Shown piece after piece: positions 42,461 through 50,843 of a stretch of DNA of 64,000 nt (within the stretch, counting starts at the first letter, position 1; every line of letters starts with the position of its first letter). The translations under genes were made by a program, and so were the position numbers. Below the pieces are notes generated by a model. That model was given only the letters and a program-made list of their open reading frames with translations, ran no database searches and was not told where the DNA came from. The stretch is from Roseomonas gilardii subsp. gilardii (lineage in GTDB: Bacteria; Pseudomonadota; Alphaproteobacteria; Acetobacterales; Acetobacteraceae): positions 992,001 through 1,056,000 of the forward strand of contig NZ_CP095554.1 of NCBI RefSeq assembly GCF_023078375.1, written 5' to 3'.

Positions 42461-45400
42461 ATGGCGACCACCAACAGCAGGCCCGTCGCGGTGGCGGACA
42501 CGGCTGCCGTCTCGGAGGACGGGGTGCTGCAGGCCACGGGCAACGTGCTGTCCAACGACCGGGACGCGGATGGGGACGCGCTGACCGTCACCGCCGTGAA
42601 CGGGCTGGCCGCGGGCGTGGGCACGACCATCGCCGGCACCTATGGCAGCCTCGTGCTCGGCGCCAACGGCCAGTACACCTATGTCCTGGCCAATGCGCAG
42701 GCGAATGTGCAGGCGCTCGCCGCCGGCCAGACGGTGACGGAAACCTTCACCTACACGATCTCCGACGGGCAGAGCCATGCCGATGCCGGCGAGAACCTGA
42801 TCGCGCAGTCGGAAGCCTTCGACGATGCCTCCTGGGTGCTGTTCAACGGCATCGGAACCCTGCCCACCGTCACCAGCAATACCGCCACCGGACCGACCGG
42901 CACGGCGACGGCCGATCTGCTGACCCTGACGGATGGCAGCGGCATCTACACCGACACCGCCGTCAGCGGGCAGTACACCTTCAGCATCTGGGTGCGGCTG
43001 GTCAGCGGCGACGGCAACTTCGCCTTCAACTACTATGACGGAACCAGCGACAGCATCCAGTCCGCGACCGCGACCGGCGAATGGCAGCGCTTCAGCTGGA
43101 CCTTCACCGGCAATGGCAGCAGCGAGGCCAATGTCGCCATCCTGCACGATCTCGCCTCCTCCCCCGGCAGTGTCTTCGAGATCTGGGGCGCGCAGCTCAA
43201 CAGCGGCGGCAGCGCCGGCACCTATGTCGCCACCACCGGCACCCCCGTCACCGCCACCACCGTCACCACGCAGAACCTGATCCCGCAGTCGGAAGCCTTC
43301 GACGACGCCTCCTGGGCGCATTTCACCGTCACGGGCACCCAGCCCACGGTGACGGCCAATGCCGCCACCGGCCCCACGGGCAGCGGTACGGCCGACCTGC
43401 TGAGCCTTTCCGGCATCGGCACCGGCATCTACGTCAACACGGCGGTCAGCGGGCAGTACACCTTCAGCGTCTGGGTCCGTCTGGCCAGCGGCGACGGGAG
43501 CTTCAGCTTCAACTACTACGACGGCAGCAGCAACCACCTCCAGTCCGCGACCGCCACCGGCGAATGGCAGCGCTTCAGCTGGACCTTCGACGCCAACGGC
43601 AACGGCAATGCCAATGTCGCCATCATGCACGACCTGGTCACCGCCACCTCCGGTGTCTTCGAGCTCTGGGGGGCCCAGCTCAACCAGGGCGCGGCGGCGG
43701 ACAGCTATATCGCCACGTCCGGCAGCGCCGTCACCGTCACGGGTTCCGGCACGGGGGACGAGACCGCCACCCTGACCGTCACCATCACCGGTGCGGCCGA
43801 CAGCAGCACCGGCGGCCCCGCCCTGCCCGTCGCGGTGGCGGACACGGCTGCCGTCTCGGAGGACGGGGTGCTGCAGGCCACGGGCAACGTGCTGTCCAAC
43901 GACCGGGACGCGGATGGGGACGCGCTGACCGTCACCGCCGTGAACGGGCTGGCCGCGGGCGTGGGCACGACCATCGCCGGCACCTATGGCAGCCTCGTGC
44001 TCGGCGCCAACGGCCAGTACACCTATGTCCTGGCCAATGCGCAGGCGAATGTGCAGGCGCTGGAGGCCGGGCGGAGCGTCACCGACGTCTTCCACTACAC
44101 CGTCACGGACGGGGCGGGCCACACCGTCACCACGCAGAACCTGCTGCCCTATTCCGAGGCGCTCGACAATCCGGCCTGGGTGCGGTTCAGCGCGAACGGC
44201 GCCTCCGCCACGGTAATGGCGAACGAGGCGATGAGCCCGCTCGGCACCAAGACGGCCGAGCTGCTGAGCATGACGGGCTACGGCACCGGCATCTACACCA
44301 GTACCGCTGTCAGCGGGCAGTACACCTTCAGCGCCTGGATCCGCCTGGCCGCCGGCGACGGGCATTTCAGCTTCAACTACTATGACGGTGGCAGCGACCA
44401 CTTCCGGTCCGCCCTCGCCACCAGCGAGTGGCGGCACTTCACCTGGACCTTCACCGGCAGCGGCAGCAACAGCGCCAATGTCGCCATCATGCACGACCTC
44501 TCCACCCTCACCTCGGGCAGCTTCGAGATCTGGGGCGCGCAGTTGAATGCCGGCGCCACGGCGGATGCCTATGTCGCCACCTCCGGCACTCCCGTCACCC
44601 AGGCCAGCACCGGCCTCGCCACCATCACCTCCACCCTGACCGTCACCATCACCGGTGCGAGCGATACGCTCAGCGCCGCCTCCACCCTGTCCCTGGCCGA
44701 CCATGCGGACGGGGTCGTGGCGAATCTCGCGACCGGCCAATGGGCCCAGGCGCTGAAGATCATGCCGCTGGGCGATTCCATCACCTATGGCTGGCGGCAG
44801 ATCGACACCAACTACGGCTACCTCCAGGACAACCTGGCGAATGGCTACCGTCAGCCGCTCTGGGCGGATTTCACCGACCGGGACATGCTGATCAACTATG
44901 TCGGCTCCCAGAGTTCCGGCACCGACACCCTGCCCGATCACGACCATGCTGGCTTCCCGGGCTGGAAGGCGGACGAACTCGCCACCATCCTGCCCAGCCT
45001 GCTCAGCAGCAGCGCGCCCGATGCGGTGCTGCTCATGGCCGGCGCCAACGACGTCTTCCGTGAGGATGCGGCACAGAACACGGTCGGCACCGACATCAAG
45101 GCGATGCTCGATGCGATCGCAGCCGCGAATCCCAGCACCCATGTCTATGTCTCGACCATCCTGCCGACCGCCTGGGCCGATGCGTCGGAGGTGAACGCGG
45201 TCAACGCCGTCATCCGCTCGACCGTGCAGAGCGCCATCGCCAGCGGGCAGAAGGTCACGCTGGTCGAGATGCCCGGCGTCACCACCGCCGACATGTATGA
45301 CGGCATCCACCCGACCGAGGCAGGCTATGCCGAGATGGCGCAGTACTGGCTGAACGCCATCCTGACCGCCCAGGGAAACAGCGGCGGCACGCCCGGCGGC

Positions 45401-45805
45401 ACCGCCCAGGCCATCGCCTCCGGCATCACCTCGATCCTCGGCGGCAGTGGCAACGACCTGCTGATCGGCGACACGCGGGCGAACACGCTGAACGGCGCGG
45501 ACGGGAACGACCGCCTGATCGGCGGCGGGGGGAACGACACGCTGATTGGCGGCGCGGGGGCGGACGAGTTCGTCTTCCGCCCCGTGGCGGGAAATGTGGT
45601 GGTGCAGGATTTCAGCACGGCGGAGAAGGATGTGCTGGTCTTCGACGGCATCGCCGGGCTGAGCAACTTCGCCTCGCTGAGCGGCCATATCGCGCATGTG
45701 GGCAGTTCCACGGTGATCGACCTGTCGGGCTTCGGCGCTTCGGCGCAGATCACCCTGCAAGGCTTCACCGGCAGCCTGACCGCGGACAATGTCTGGTTCT
45801 CTTGA
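42461..45805 (+). CDS. Mosaic RTX surface/secreted protein with VCBS domains, beta-sandwich modules and an SGNH hydrolase
   Basis: This 1114-residue protein is built in blocks. A VCBS/cadherin-like domain occupies about residues 8-108, two beta-sandwich (carbohydrate-binding-like) modules about 110-440, a second VCBS domain 456-555, a third module 560-710, an SGNH hydrolase 760-975, and RTX nonapeptides (GGSGNDLLIGD, GGGGNDTLIGGAGADEF) near 1000-1040. All SGNH blocks are present: GDSITYG with serine about 773, GAND and DGIHP with the catalytic Asp and His. There is no N-terminal signal peptide; the RTX C-terminus implies type I secretion. AGGAGGG precedes the ATG. No type I exporter is in the window. 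It may deacylate surface or foreign polysaccharide. Confidence 0.9.
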   Translation: MATTNSRPVAVADTAAVSEDGVLQATGNVLSNDRDADGDALTVTAVNGLAAGVGTTIAGTYGSLVLGANGQYTYVLANAQANVQALAAGQTVTETFTYTISDGQSHADAGENLIAQSEAFDDASWVLFNGIGTLPTVTSNTATGPTGTATADLLTLTDGSGIYTDTAVSGQYTFSIWVRLVSGDGNFAFNYYDGTSDSIQSATATGEWQRFSWTFTGNGSSEANVAILHDLASSPGSVFEIWGAQLNSGGSAGTYVATTGTPVTATTVTTQNLIPQSEAFDDASWAHFTVTGTQPTVTANAATGPTGSGTADLLSLSGIGTGIYVNTAVSGQYTFSVWVRLASGDGSFSFNYYDGSSNHLQSATATGEWQRFSWTFDANGNGNANVAIMHDLVTATSGVFELWGAQLNQGAAADSYIATSGSAVTVTGSGTGDETATLTVTITGAADSSTGGPALPVAVADTAAVSEDGVLQATGNVLSNDRDADGDALTVTAVNGLAAGVGTTIAGTYGSLVLGANGQYTYVLANAQANVQALEAGRSVTDVFHYTVTDGAGHTVTTQNLLPYSEALDNPAWVRFSANGASATVMANEAMSPLGTKTAELLSMTGYGTGIYTSTAVSGQYTFSAWIRLAAGDGHFSFNYYDGGSDHFRSALATSEWRHFTWTFTGSGSNSANVAIMHDLSTLTSGSFEIWGAQLNAGATADAYVATSGTPVTQASTGLATITSTLTVTITGASDTLSAASTLSLADHADGVVANLATGQWAQALKIMPLGDSITYGWRQIDTNYGYLQDNLANGYRQPLWADFTDRDMLINYVGSQSSGTDTLPDHDHAGFPGWKADELATILPSLLSSSAPDAVLLMAGANDVFREDAAQNTVGTDIKAMLDAIAAANPSTHVYVSTILPTAWADASEVNAVNAVIRSTVQSAIASGQKVTLVEMPGVTTADMYDGIHPTEAGYAEMAQYWLNAILTAQGNSGGTPGGTAQAIASGITSILGGSGNDLLIGDTRANTLNGADGNDRLIGGGGNDTLIGGAGADEFVFRPVAGNVVVQDFSTAEKDVLVFDGIAGLSNFASLSGHIAHVGSSTVIDLSGFGASAQITLQGFTGSLTADNVWFS
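42481..42717 (+). repeat. 237-bp direct repeat, first copy (VCBS domain 1)
   Basis: This stretch reads as identical base for base to 43825-44061, offset by 1344 bases (448 codons). Protein modules between the copies diverge, so the identity points to recent duplication or gene conversion. Confidence 0.9.
43825..44061 (+). repeat. 237-bp direct repeat, second copy (VCBS domain 2)
   Basis: This is the second identical copy of 42481-42717. Recombination between the two would remove exactly 448 codons, keeping the frame and the SGNH and RTX parts. Confidence 0.9.
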
Positions 45806-45840
45806 AAGCCCCGGCCAGACCGGAGAGGCAGGGTAGGAAG

Positions 45841-47004
45841 ATGGAAACGCCAGTCGTGACGTCCGGACATTCCGCCAGCAAGGCGCGAAAGAGCGAGTAT
45901 CTCTACGGGGTGGATGCCATCCGCTTCCTGGCCGCCCTGATGGTGGCCGTCTTTCACCTCACCTGGTACGAGGCCGCCACCCATGACGTGGCCTGGTTCG
46001 GCTGGGTGGGCGTGCAGATCTTCTTCGTGCTGTCCGGTTTCGTGATTGCGAATTCCGCGAACGGCACGACGCCGCTGGCCTTCCTGCGCTCCCGCGTGCT
46101 GCGCCTCTACCCGGCTGCCTGGGCCTGCGCCGTGCTGAGCCTCGTCGTCCTGACCCTCGCGCCGCAATCCGATGGCAGCCTGCTGCGCCCCTTCCTGGCC
46201 TCGCTCGCCCTGGCCCCGACCGGCCCCTGGATCGCCACGGCCTATTGGACCCTGCCGATCGAGATCGTGTTCTACGCGCTGATCCTGCTTCTGCTGCTGC
46301 GTGGCGCCTTCCACCGGCTGGAATGGCTGGGCATCGGCCTCACCCTGGCCAGCAGCGCCTATCTCACCGCCTATGCCCTGCAGGTGGCCGGCCTCATCCA
46401 CGGGCCCTCGCTCGAATTCGGCTATGGTGTCCGCAACCTCACCCTGCTGCGCCACGGCATCTACTTCGCCGCCGGCATCTTCCTCTGGCTCTGGTCGCGG
46501 CAGCGCCTGTCGCGCGCCGGGGCCCTGGCCCTGCTGCTGGCGATCCTCGCGGCGCCGGTGGAGATGACCTGCCGCACCCTGGAGATCGTGGAGAAATCGC
46601 CCGGCCACCTCGATGCCGCCGCGATCTGGCCCTGGCCCATCCTGCTCTGGGCCCTGGCCTGTGGCGGGATCATCGCCTCGGTGATCTGGCGCGCGGAGAT
46701 CGCGCGCCTGCCGGGCACCTGGCTGCGGGTCCTGCGGCAGGCGGGGCTGACGACCTATCCCCTCTATCTCCTGCATGAACCCATCGGGCACACGCTCCGG
46801 CACGCCTTTCACGCGCAGGGGGTGCCACCAGTCGCGGCGGCGCTGCTCGGGGTCGCCGGCACGTCCCTGGTGGCGCTGGCCGTTGCCGCCCTGGCCGAAC
46901 CCCTCCTGCGGCGGGCGCTCCAGGAACTTCTTCGTTGGAAGCGTGGCGAGGTGGCGCCGGAGGCGGGGCTGGGCCTGCTGCGCCGTTCCGGCGGCGTGAT
47001 CTGA
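45841..47004 (+). CDS. Acyltransferase 3 family membrane protein (OafA type)
   Basis: This 387-residue protein has about ten hydrophobic segments and the acyltransferase-3 marks: YGVDAIRFLAALMVAVFHL at the start with its histidine, then VGVQIFFVLSGFVIANS and FLRSRVLRLYPA. Such enzymes move acetyl or other acyl groups from the cytoplasm to extracytoplasmic sugars such as O-antigen. TAGGAAG precedes ATG 45841. It follows the RTX esterase gene after 35 bases and may be cotranscribed with it, which pairs an acyl-adding and an acyl-removing enzyme. Confidence 0.88.
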   Translation: METPVVTSGHSASKARKSEYLYGVDAIRFLAALMVAVFHLTWYEAATHDVAWFGWVGVQIFFVLSGFVIANSANGTTPLAFLRSRVLRLYPAAWACAVLSLVVLTLAPQSDGSLLRPFLASLALAPTGPWIATAYWTLPIEIVFYALILLLLLRGAFHRLEWLGIGLTLASSAYLTAYALQVAGLIHGPSLEFGYGVRNLTLLRHGIYFAAGIFLWLWSRQRLSRAGALALLLAILAAPVEMTCRTLEIVEKSPGHLDAAAIWPWPILLWALACGGIIASVIWRAEIARLPGTWLRVLRQAGLTTYPLYLLHEPIGHTLRHAFHAQGVPPVAAALLGVAGTSLVALAVAALAEPLLRRALQELLRWKRGEVAPEAGLGLLRRSGGVI

Positions 47005-47116
47005 TGGCGGCCCCATCGCAGTGGATTCGCCTCGCCCGGAACTCCCCACAAGCGTGAATTTTTGCTTGAAAAACAACCTTTAGGGAAGAAACCCATTCTG
47101 GCTTCGCGGTGTATCC

Positions 47117-47132
47117 CAAAAACGTGTTTTTG
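47117..47132. promoter_or_regulatory. A+T-rich upstream region with an inverted repeat
   Basis: The 242-base gap before the HAD-UbiA gene turns strongly A+T-rich from about 47045 to 47230, unlike its surroundings. It contains CAAAAAC/GTTTTTG with a 2-base spacer at 47117-47132. This is a probable promoter and regulator-binding region of the operon starting at 47247. Confidence 0.45.
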
Positions 47133-47246
47133 CAGCATCGATTCCCGCATTGTTTGTAAAAAATTCCAATTGTCTCTATTTTGGTCTTTACATCTTATTG
47201 CTGCTCTGCACCAATTAGGAGCCTCGTGACATAAGGAGTGGGCCCC

Positions 47247-48707
47247 ATGGATATGGCAGTAGAGTTGCTGGCAGTGCCTGCGGCAGCGCCCGCTGCCCGA
47301 CCCCTGGTCGTCGACCTCGACGGCACGCTGATTCGCTCCGACCTCCTGATCGAGACCGCCTTCGCCGAGCTCGGCCGTCATCCGCTCTCCGGCTTCCGCC
47401 TGCTGCGCGCCCTCATCTCCGGCAAGGCGGCGCTGAAGCACCTCCTGGCCGAGACCGCGGAGATCGACCCGGCGACGCTGCCCTATGACGAGGCGGTGCT
47501 CGACCGGATCCGGCAGGCCCGTGCCCAGGGTCGCCCCGTCTGGCTGGCCTCCGCCAGCAATGCGCGCCTGGTCGGGGCCATTGCCGATCATCTCGGCCTC
47601 TTCGACGGCTGGCTCGCCTCCGATGCCACCACCAACCTCGCCGGCCCGGCCAAGGCCCAGGCCCTGGCCGAGCGCTTCGGCCATGGCGGCTTCGACTATA
47701 TCGGCAACGACACCGCCGACCTGCCCGTCTGGGCGGAGGCTGGGCACGCCCTGGCGATCCGCACCTCGCCGCGCGTCGGCCGGCGCCTCGCCACCATCCA
47801 TCCGGATGCGGAGCACCTGCCCTCCGCCCGCGCCACCCTCAAGACCTGGCTGAAGCTGCTGCGCGTGCACCAGTACGCGAAGAACGCCCTGGTCTTCGTG
47901 CCGCTGTTGACGGCCCATGCCTTCACGCCGGATGCGCTGCTGCAAAGCGTCCTGGCCCTGCTGGCCTTCTCCCTCTGCGCCTCCAGCGTCTATCTCCTGA
48001 ACGACCTGCTGGACATCGCGGCCGACCGCGCGCACCTGACGAAGCGCCGCCGCCCTCTGGCCAGCGGCATGATCCCGCTGATGGACGGCATCCTGGCCGT
48101 GCCGGTCCTCTTCCTCGCCTCCATGGCGGTGGCCATCGCGGTCTCACCGGCCTTCCTCGCCGTGCTGCTCGGCTATTTCGCCCTCACCACCGCCTATTCG
48201 CTGGTGCTGAAGCGGAAGATGCTGGTGGATGCCGTGGCGCTGGCGCTGCTCTATGCCTTCCGCGTGGTCGGTGGCGCGGTGGCGATCAACGTGGCCATCT
48301 CGGAATGGCTGATCGCCTTCTCGCTCTTCATCTTCATGGCCCTGGCCCTGGTGAAGCGCTACATCGAGCTCTCGACCCTGCTCGACCGCTCGCTGCCGGA
48401 CCCCTCGAACCGCAACTACAAGACCGGCGACCTGCCGATCGTCGCGGCGCTGGCAGCCTCCAGCGGCTTCAACGCCATCATCATCCTCACCCTCTATCTG
48501 TCCAGCGACGCGGTGCACTCGCTCTACAGCCATCCGCAACTGCTCTGGCTGCTCTGCCCAGTACTGATGTTCTGGTTCGGCCGGGTGCTGCTGATGGCGC
48601 ATCGCCGCCTGATGCATGACGACCCCATCGTCTTCGCCCTGCGCGATGGCGTCAGCCGCTACGTCCTCCTGGCCTCGGTCGGCATCGTCCTGGCTGCCAC
48701 CTTCTGA
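47247..48707 (+). CDS. HAD phosphatase - UbiA prenyltransferase fusion
   Basis: This 486-residue protein joins two enzymes. Residues about 20-190 are a HAD phosphatase with all four motifs (DLDGTLIRSD, the serine of LASASN, the lysine in GPAKAQAL, and YIGNDTADLPVW). Residues about 200-485 are a UbiA prenyltransferase with eight or nine helices and both Asp motifs (NDLLDIAADRAHLTKRRRP and DAVALALLYAFRVVGG). This pairing resembles decaprenyl-phosphate phosphoribosyltransferases (Rv3806c type), where a phosphatase step follows transfer. AAGGAG precedes ATG 47247. The next genes encode a GT-C-like protein and an ArnE-like flippase, which suggests lipid-linked pentose synthesis. Confidence 0.85.
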   Translation: MDMAVELLAVPAAAPAARPLVVDLDGTLIRSDLLIETAFAELGRHPLSGFRLLRALISGKAALKHLLAETAEIDPATLPYDEAVLDRIRQARAQGRPVWLASASNARLVGAIADHLGLFDGWLASDATTNLAGPAKAQALAERFGHGGFDYIGNDTADLPVWAEAGHALAIRTSPRVGRRLATIHPDAEHLPSARATLKTWLKLLRVHQYAKNALVFVPLLTAHAFTPDALLQSVLALLAFSLCASSVYLLNDLLDIAADRAHLTKRRRPLASGMIPLMDGILAVPVLFLASMAVAIAVSPAFLAVLLGYFALTTAYSLVLKRKMLVDAVALALLYAFRVVGGAVAINVAISEWLIAFSLFIFMALALVKRYIELSTLLDRSLPDPSNRNYKTGDLPIVAALAASSGFNAIIILTLYLSSDAVHSLYSHPQLLWLLCPVLMFWFGRVLLMAHRRLMHDDPIVFALRDGVSRYVLLASVGIVLAATF

Positions 48708-48757
48708 TCCCACTCCGGAAGCACGCCCCCGCAGATCCCGTAAGGAAGGCCCCCCGC

Positions 48758-50197
48758 ATGTTCATTCAGCCGAGCCGCTTGAGCGCGGCGCGCTTCCCTG
48801 GGGAGGCGCGCACCCTGGAGCGCGACGCCGCCGTGTCCTCCGGCGTGACGGACAGCCTGGTGGCGACGGGCTGGGCGCTGCTGGGCGCCGGCCTGTCCTG
48901 GTGGGCCTCGGCGCAGTTCGCCCCGCACTTCTACCAGATGGAATGGATCAACATCTGGTTCCAGGCGGACCATCCGCGCGTTCTGGGCAACATGCTGGAC
49001 ATGCGGGGCTCGCACCGCTCCTCGGTGCATCCGATCTTTTCGATCCTGACGATTCCGCTGACCAACCTGCTCATGCTGCTCGGCCTGACCCCGCTTGCCG
49101 CGGGCAGGGCGCTGATGGCGGGGGCGGGGGGCCTGACCCTTGCCTTCTTCTACCTCTCGATGCGCGGCCTGGCGCTGAGCCTGCCCATCGCCGGCCTGCT
49201 CACCGCCGGCCTGCTCGTCAGCGCCACCTATCTCTACTGGTTCGCGGTCATCGAGACCTATCCCTTCGCCGCCCTGGGCACGAGCATCATGCTCTGGGCC
49301 CTCACCAGCTGGCGTGACAGGGGCACTCTGCCCTGGGCCCTGGCCTCGGCCGCGACGCTGGCCATCACCACCACGAACTGGAGCTTCGGCCTCGCCGCGG
49401 CCTTCTTCCGGCTGGGCCTGCGCCGCAGCATCGTGGTCAGCCTGCTCGCCTTCACCATGGTCGCCGGCATCGCCGTGGTGCAGCGCCTCACCTTCGAGGA
49501 CGCGGGCGTCTTCTTCCAGCCGCGCGTGCTCAAGCAGGAATCGGAATTCCTGCGCTCCGCGCGGGAGGAATTCTCCCAGGCCGAGGAAGCCAAGGGCGAG
49601 ACCCCGGCTTCCGTGCTGCGCTCGATCCTGCTCTACAGCGCCGTCACCGCCCATCCGCGTGTCGAGCCCGTGCAGGATGGCATCCTCGAAAGCATCACGG
49701 TTCGCCGCACCGATGCGGGCGCCCCGCCGGACTGGGTCTACCAGTACGTGAAGGCACACGTCCCCTTCATCGAGGAACGCGTCTACAACCTCCTCAACAA
49801 CCAGCATTCCCCGGTGCTGGACCAGGACTGGCCCGGCCTGGCCGGCATGCTGGCCTGGACCGTGCTGCTGGCCTGCGGCATCTGGGGCGCCATCCTGCAC
49901 CGGCCGGCGCGCCCGGTCGCACTGGCGATCGGCGCCTTCCTTCTTGGCCAGATCGCCCTGCACCTCGTCTATGGCGAGATCACCTTCCTCTACGCCGCGG
50001 ACTTCTTCCCCGCCCTGCTGGCCCTGGCCGCCTTCGCCTTCTTCACTCCGGCGCGCCGTCTGGCAGTGGTCGCGGCCCTGGCCTTCGTCATCCTCGGCGG
50101 CATCAGCAACATCACCGAACTGCGCAACAGCATCGCCGAGGCGAACAGCATCACGCAGAAGCCCCTCAATCCGGTCCTGCATGGCAACAAGCACTGA
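48758..50197 (+). CDS. Multi-spanning membrane protein, GT-C glycosyltransferase-like
   Basis: This 479-residue protein has about ten hydrophobic segments. A large first extracytoplasmic loop contains QMEWINIWFQADHPRVLGNM and HRSSVHPIFS, whose charged residues near the membrane resemble the acidic active-site loop of GT-C transferases. A second soluble stretch at about 245-340 contains EEFSQAEEAKGET. I do not recognise a named family. AAGGAAGG precedes its ATG. It stands between the HAD-UbiA fusion and the small flippase, so it is a good candidate for the enzyme that transfers the lipid-linked sugar to an acceptor outside the membrane. Confidence 0.7.
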   Translation: MFIQPSRLSAARFPGEARTLERDAAVSSGVTDSLVATGWALLGAGLSWWASAQFAPHFYQMEWINIWFQADHPRVLGNMLDMRGSHRSSVHPIFSILTIPLTNLLMLLGLTPLAAGRALMAGAGGLTLAFFYLSMRGLALSLPIAGLLTAGLLVSATYLYWFAVIETYPFAALGTSIMLWALTSWRDRGTLPWALASAATLAITTTNWSFGLAAAFFRLGLRRSIVVSLLAFTMVAGIAVVQRLTFEDAGVFFQPRVLKQESEFLRSAREEFSQAEEAKGETPASVLRSILLYSAVTAHPRVEPVQDGILESITVRRTDAGAPPDWVYQYVKAHVPFIEERVYNLLNNQHSPVLDQDWPGLAGMLAWTVLLACGIWGAILHRPARPVALAIGAFLLGQIALHLVYGEITFLYAADFFPALLALAAFAFFTPARRLAVVAALAFVILGGISNITELRNSIAEANSITQKPLNPVLHGNKH

Positions 50198-50215
50198 AGA
50201 TCAGACGGAACGCGC

Positions 50216-50590
50216 ATGCCCATCTCCACCTACTTCCTGCTGATCAGCAGCATCGCCCTCGCCACCTTCTCCCAGGTGGTGCTCAAGATCGGCATGTCCT
50301 CGGAACCGGTTCAGCTCGCGCTGAGCCGGCGCCAGCCCATCGACACGGTGGCCTCCATCATCACCTCCCCCTGGGTCCTGGGCGGGCTGACCTGCTTCGG
50401 GCTGAGCGCGGTGGTCTGGCTCCTCGTCCTGTCGCGCATGAACCTGTCCCAGGCCTATCCCTGCGTCGCCCTAGGCTTCGTGCTGACCATGTGCGCCGGC
50501 TACTTCCTGCTGGGCGAGCCGATCAACCTGCTGCGGATCGGCGGCCTGTCCCTGATCCTCGCCGGCGTCGCCTGCGTCGCCGTCAGTTGA
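50216..50590 (+). CDS. Small EamA/SMR-type membrane protein, ArnE-like flippase subunit
   Basis: This 124-residue protein has four predicted membrane segments and the drug/metabolite transporter half-domain pattern with LSRMNLSQAYPCVALGFVLT and YFLLGEPINLLRIGGLSLIL. The length and pattern match ArnE/ArnF, which flip aminoarabinose-phosphoundecaprenol, more than multidrug SMR proteins. Only one subunit is encoded here, so it would act as a homodimer. It follows the membrane protein at 48758 after 18 bases. With HAD-UbiA it suggests that polyprenyl-phosphate-pentose is made in the cytoplasm and flipped outward. Confidence 0.75.
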   Translation: MPISTYFLLISSIALATFSQVVLKIGMSSEPVQLALSRRQPIDTVASIITSPWVLGGLTCFGLSAVVWLLVLSRMNLSQAYPCVALGFVLTMCAGYFLLGEPINLLRIGGLSLILAGVACVAVS

Positions 50591-50843
50591 TCGGCCCGGC
50601 CCCGCTCACCGGAGGAGCCTGAACGGCCAGCCCCGGAAGATGCTGCCCCGAGATCCGCTCCGGGGGGCTGGGCTGCGGAAAAACCTGGGCTGGGGCGGCA
50701 CGGCCCGTGCGATCCCTGTCAGCATCCTGCCAGCCGTGACGGCCTTTCCTGAATCCGGAAGGGCCGGACCGGTTCACCGGGGCGACCCCGGAGGCAGGTC
50801 CGGCCTGGCCCGCCCAGACCGGCTGACCGAGGGGAGACGCCAT

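Noticed and set aside
42428-45760. A very long open frame on the minus strand opposite the RTX gene
   Set aside because: It is a GC-rich antisense shadow; the plus strand has recognisable VCBS, SGNH and RTX motifs and the minus product has none.
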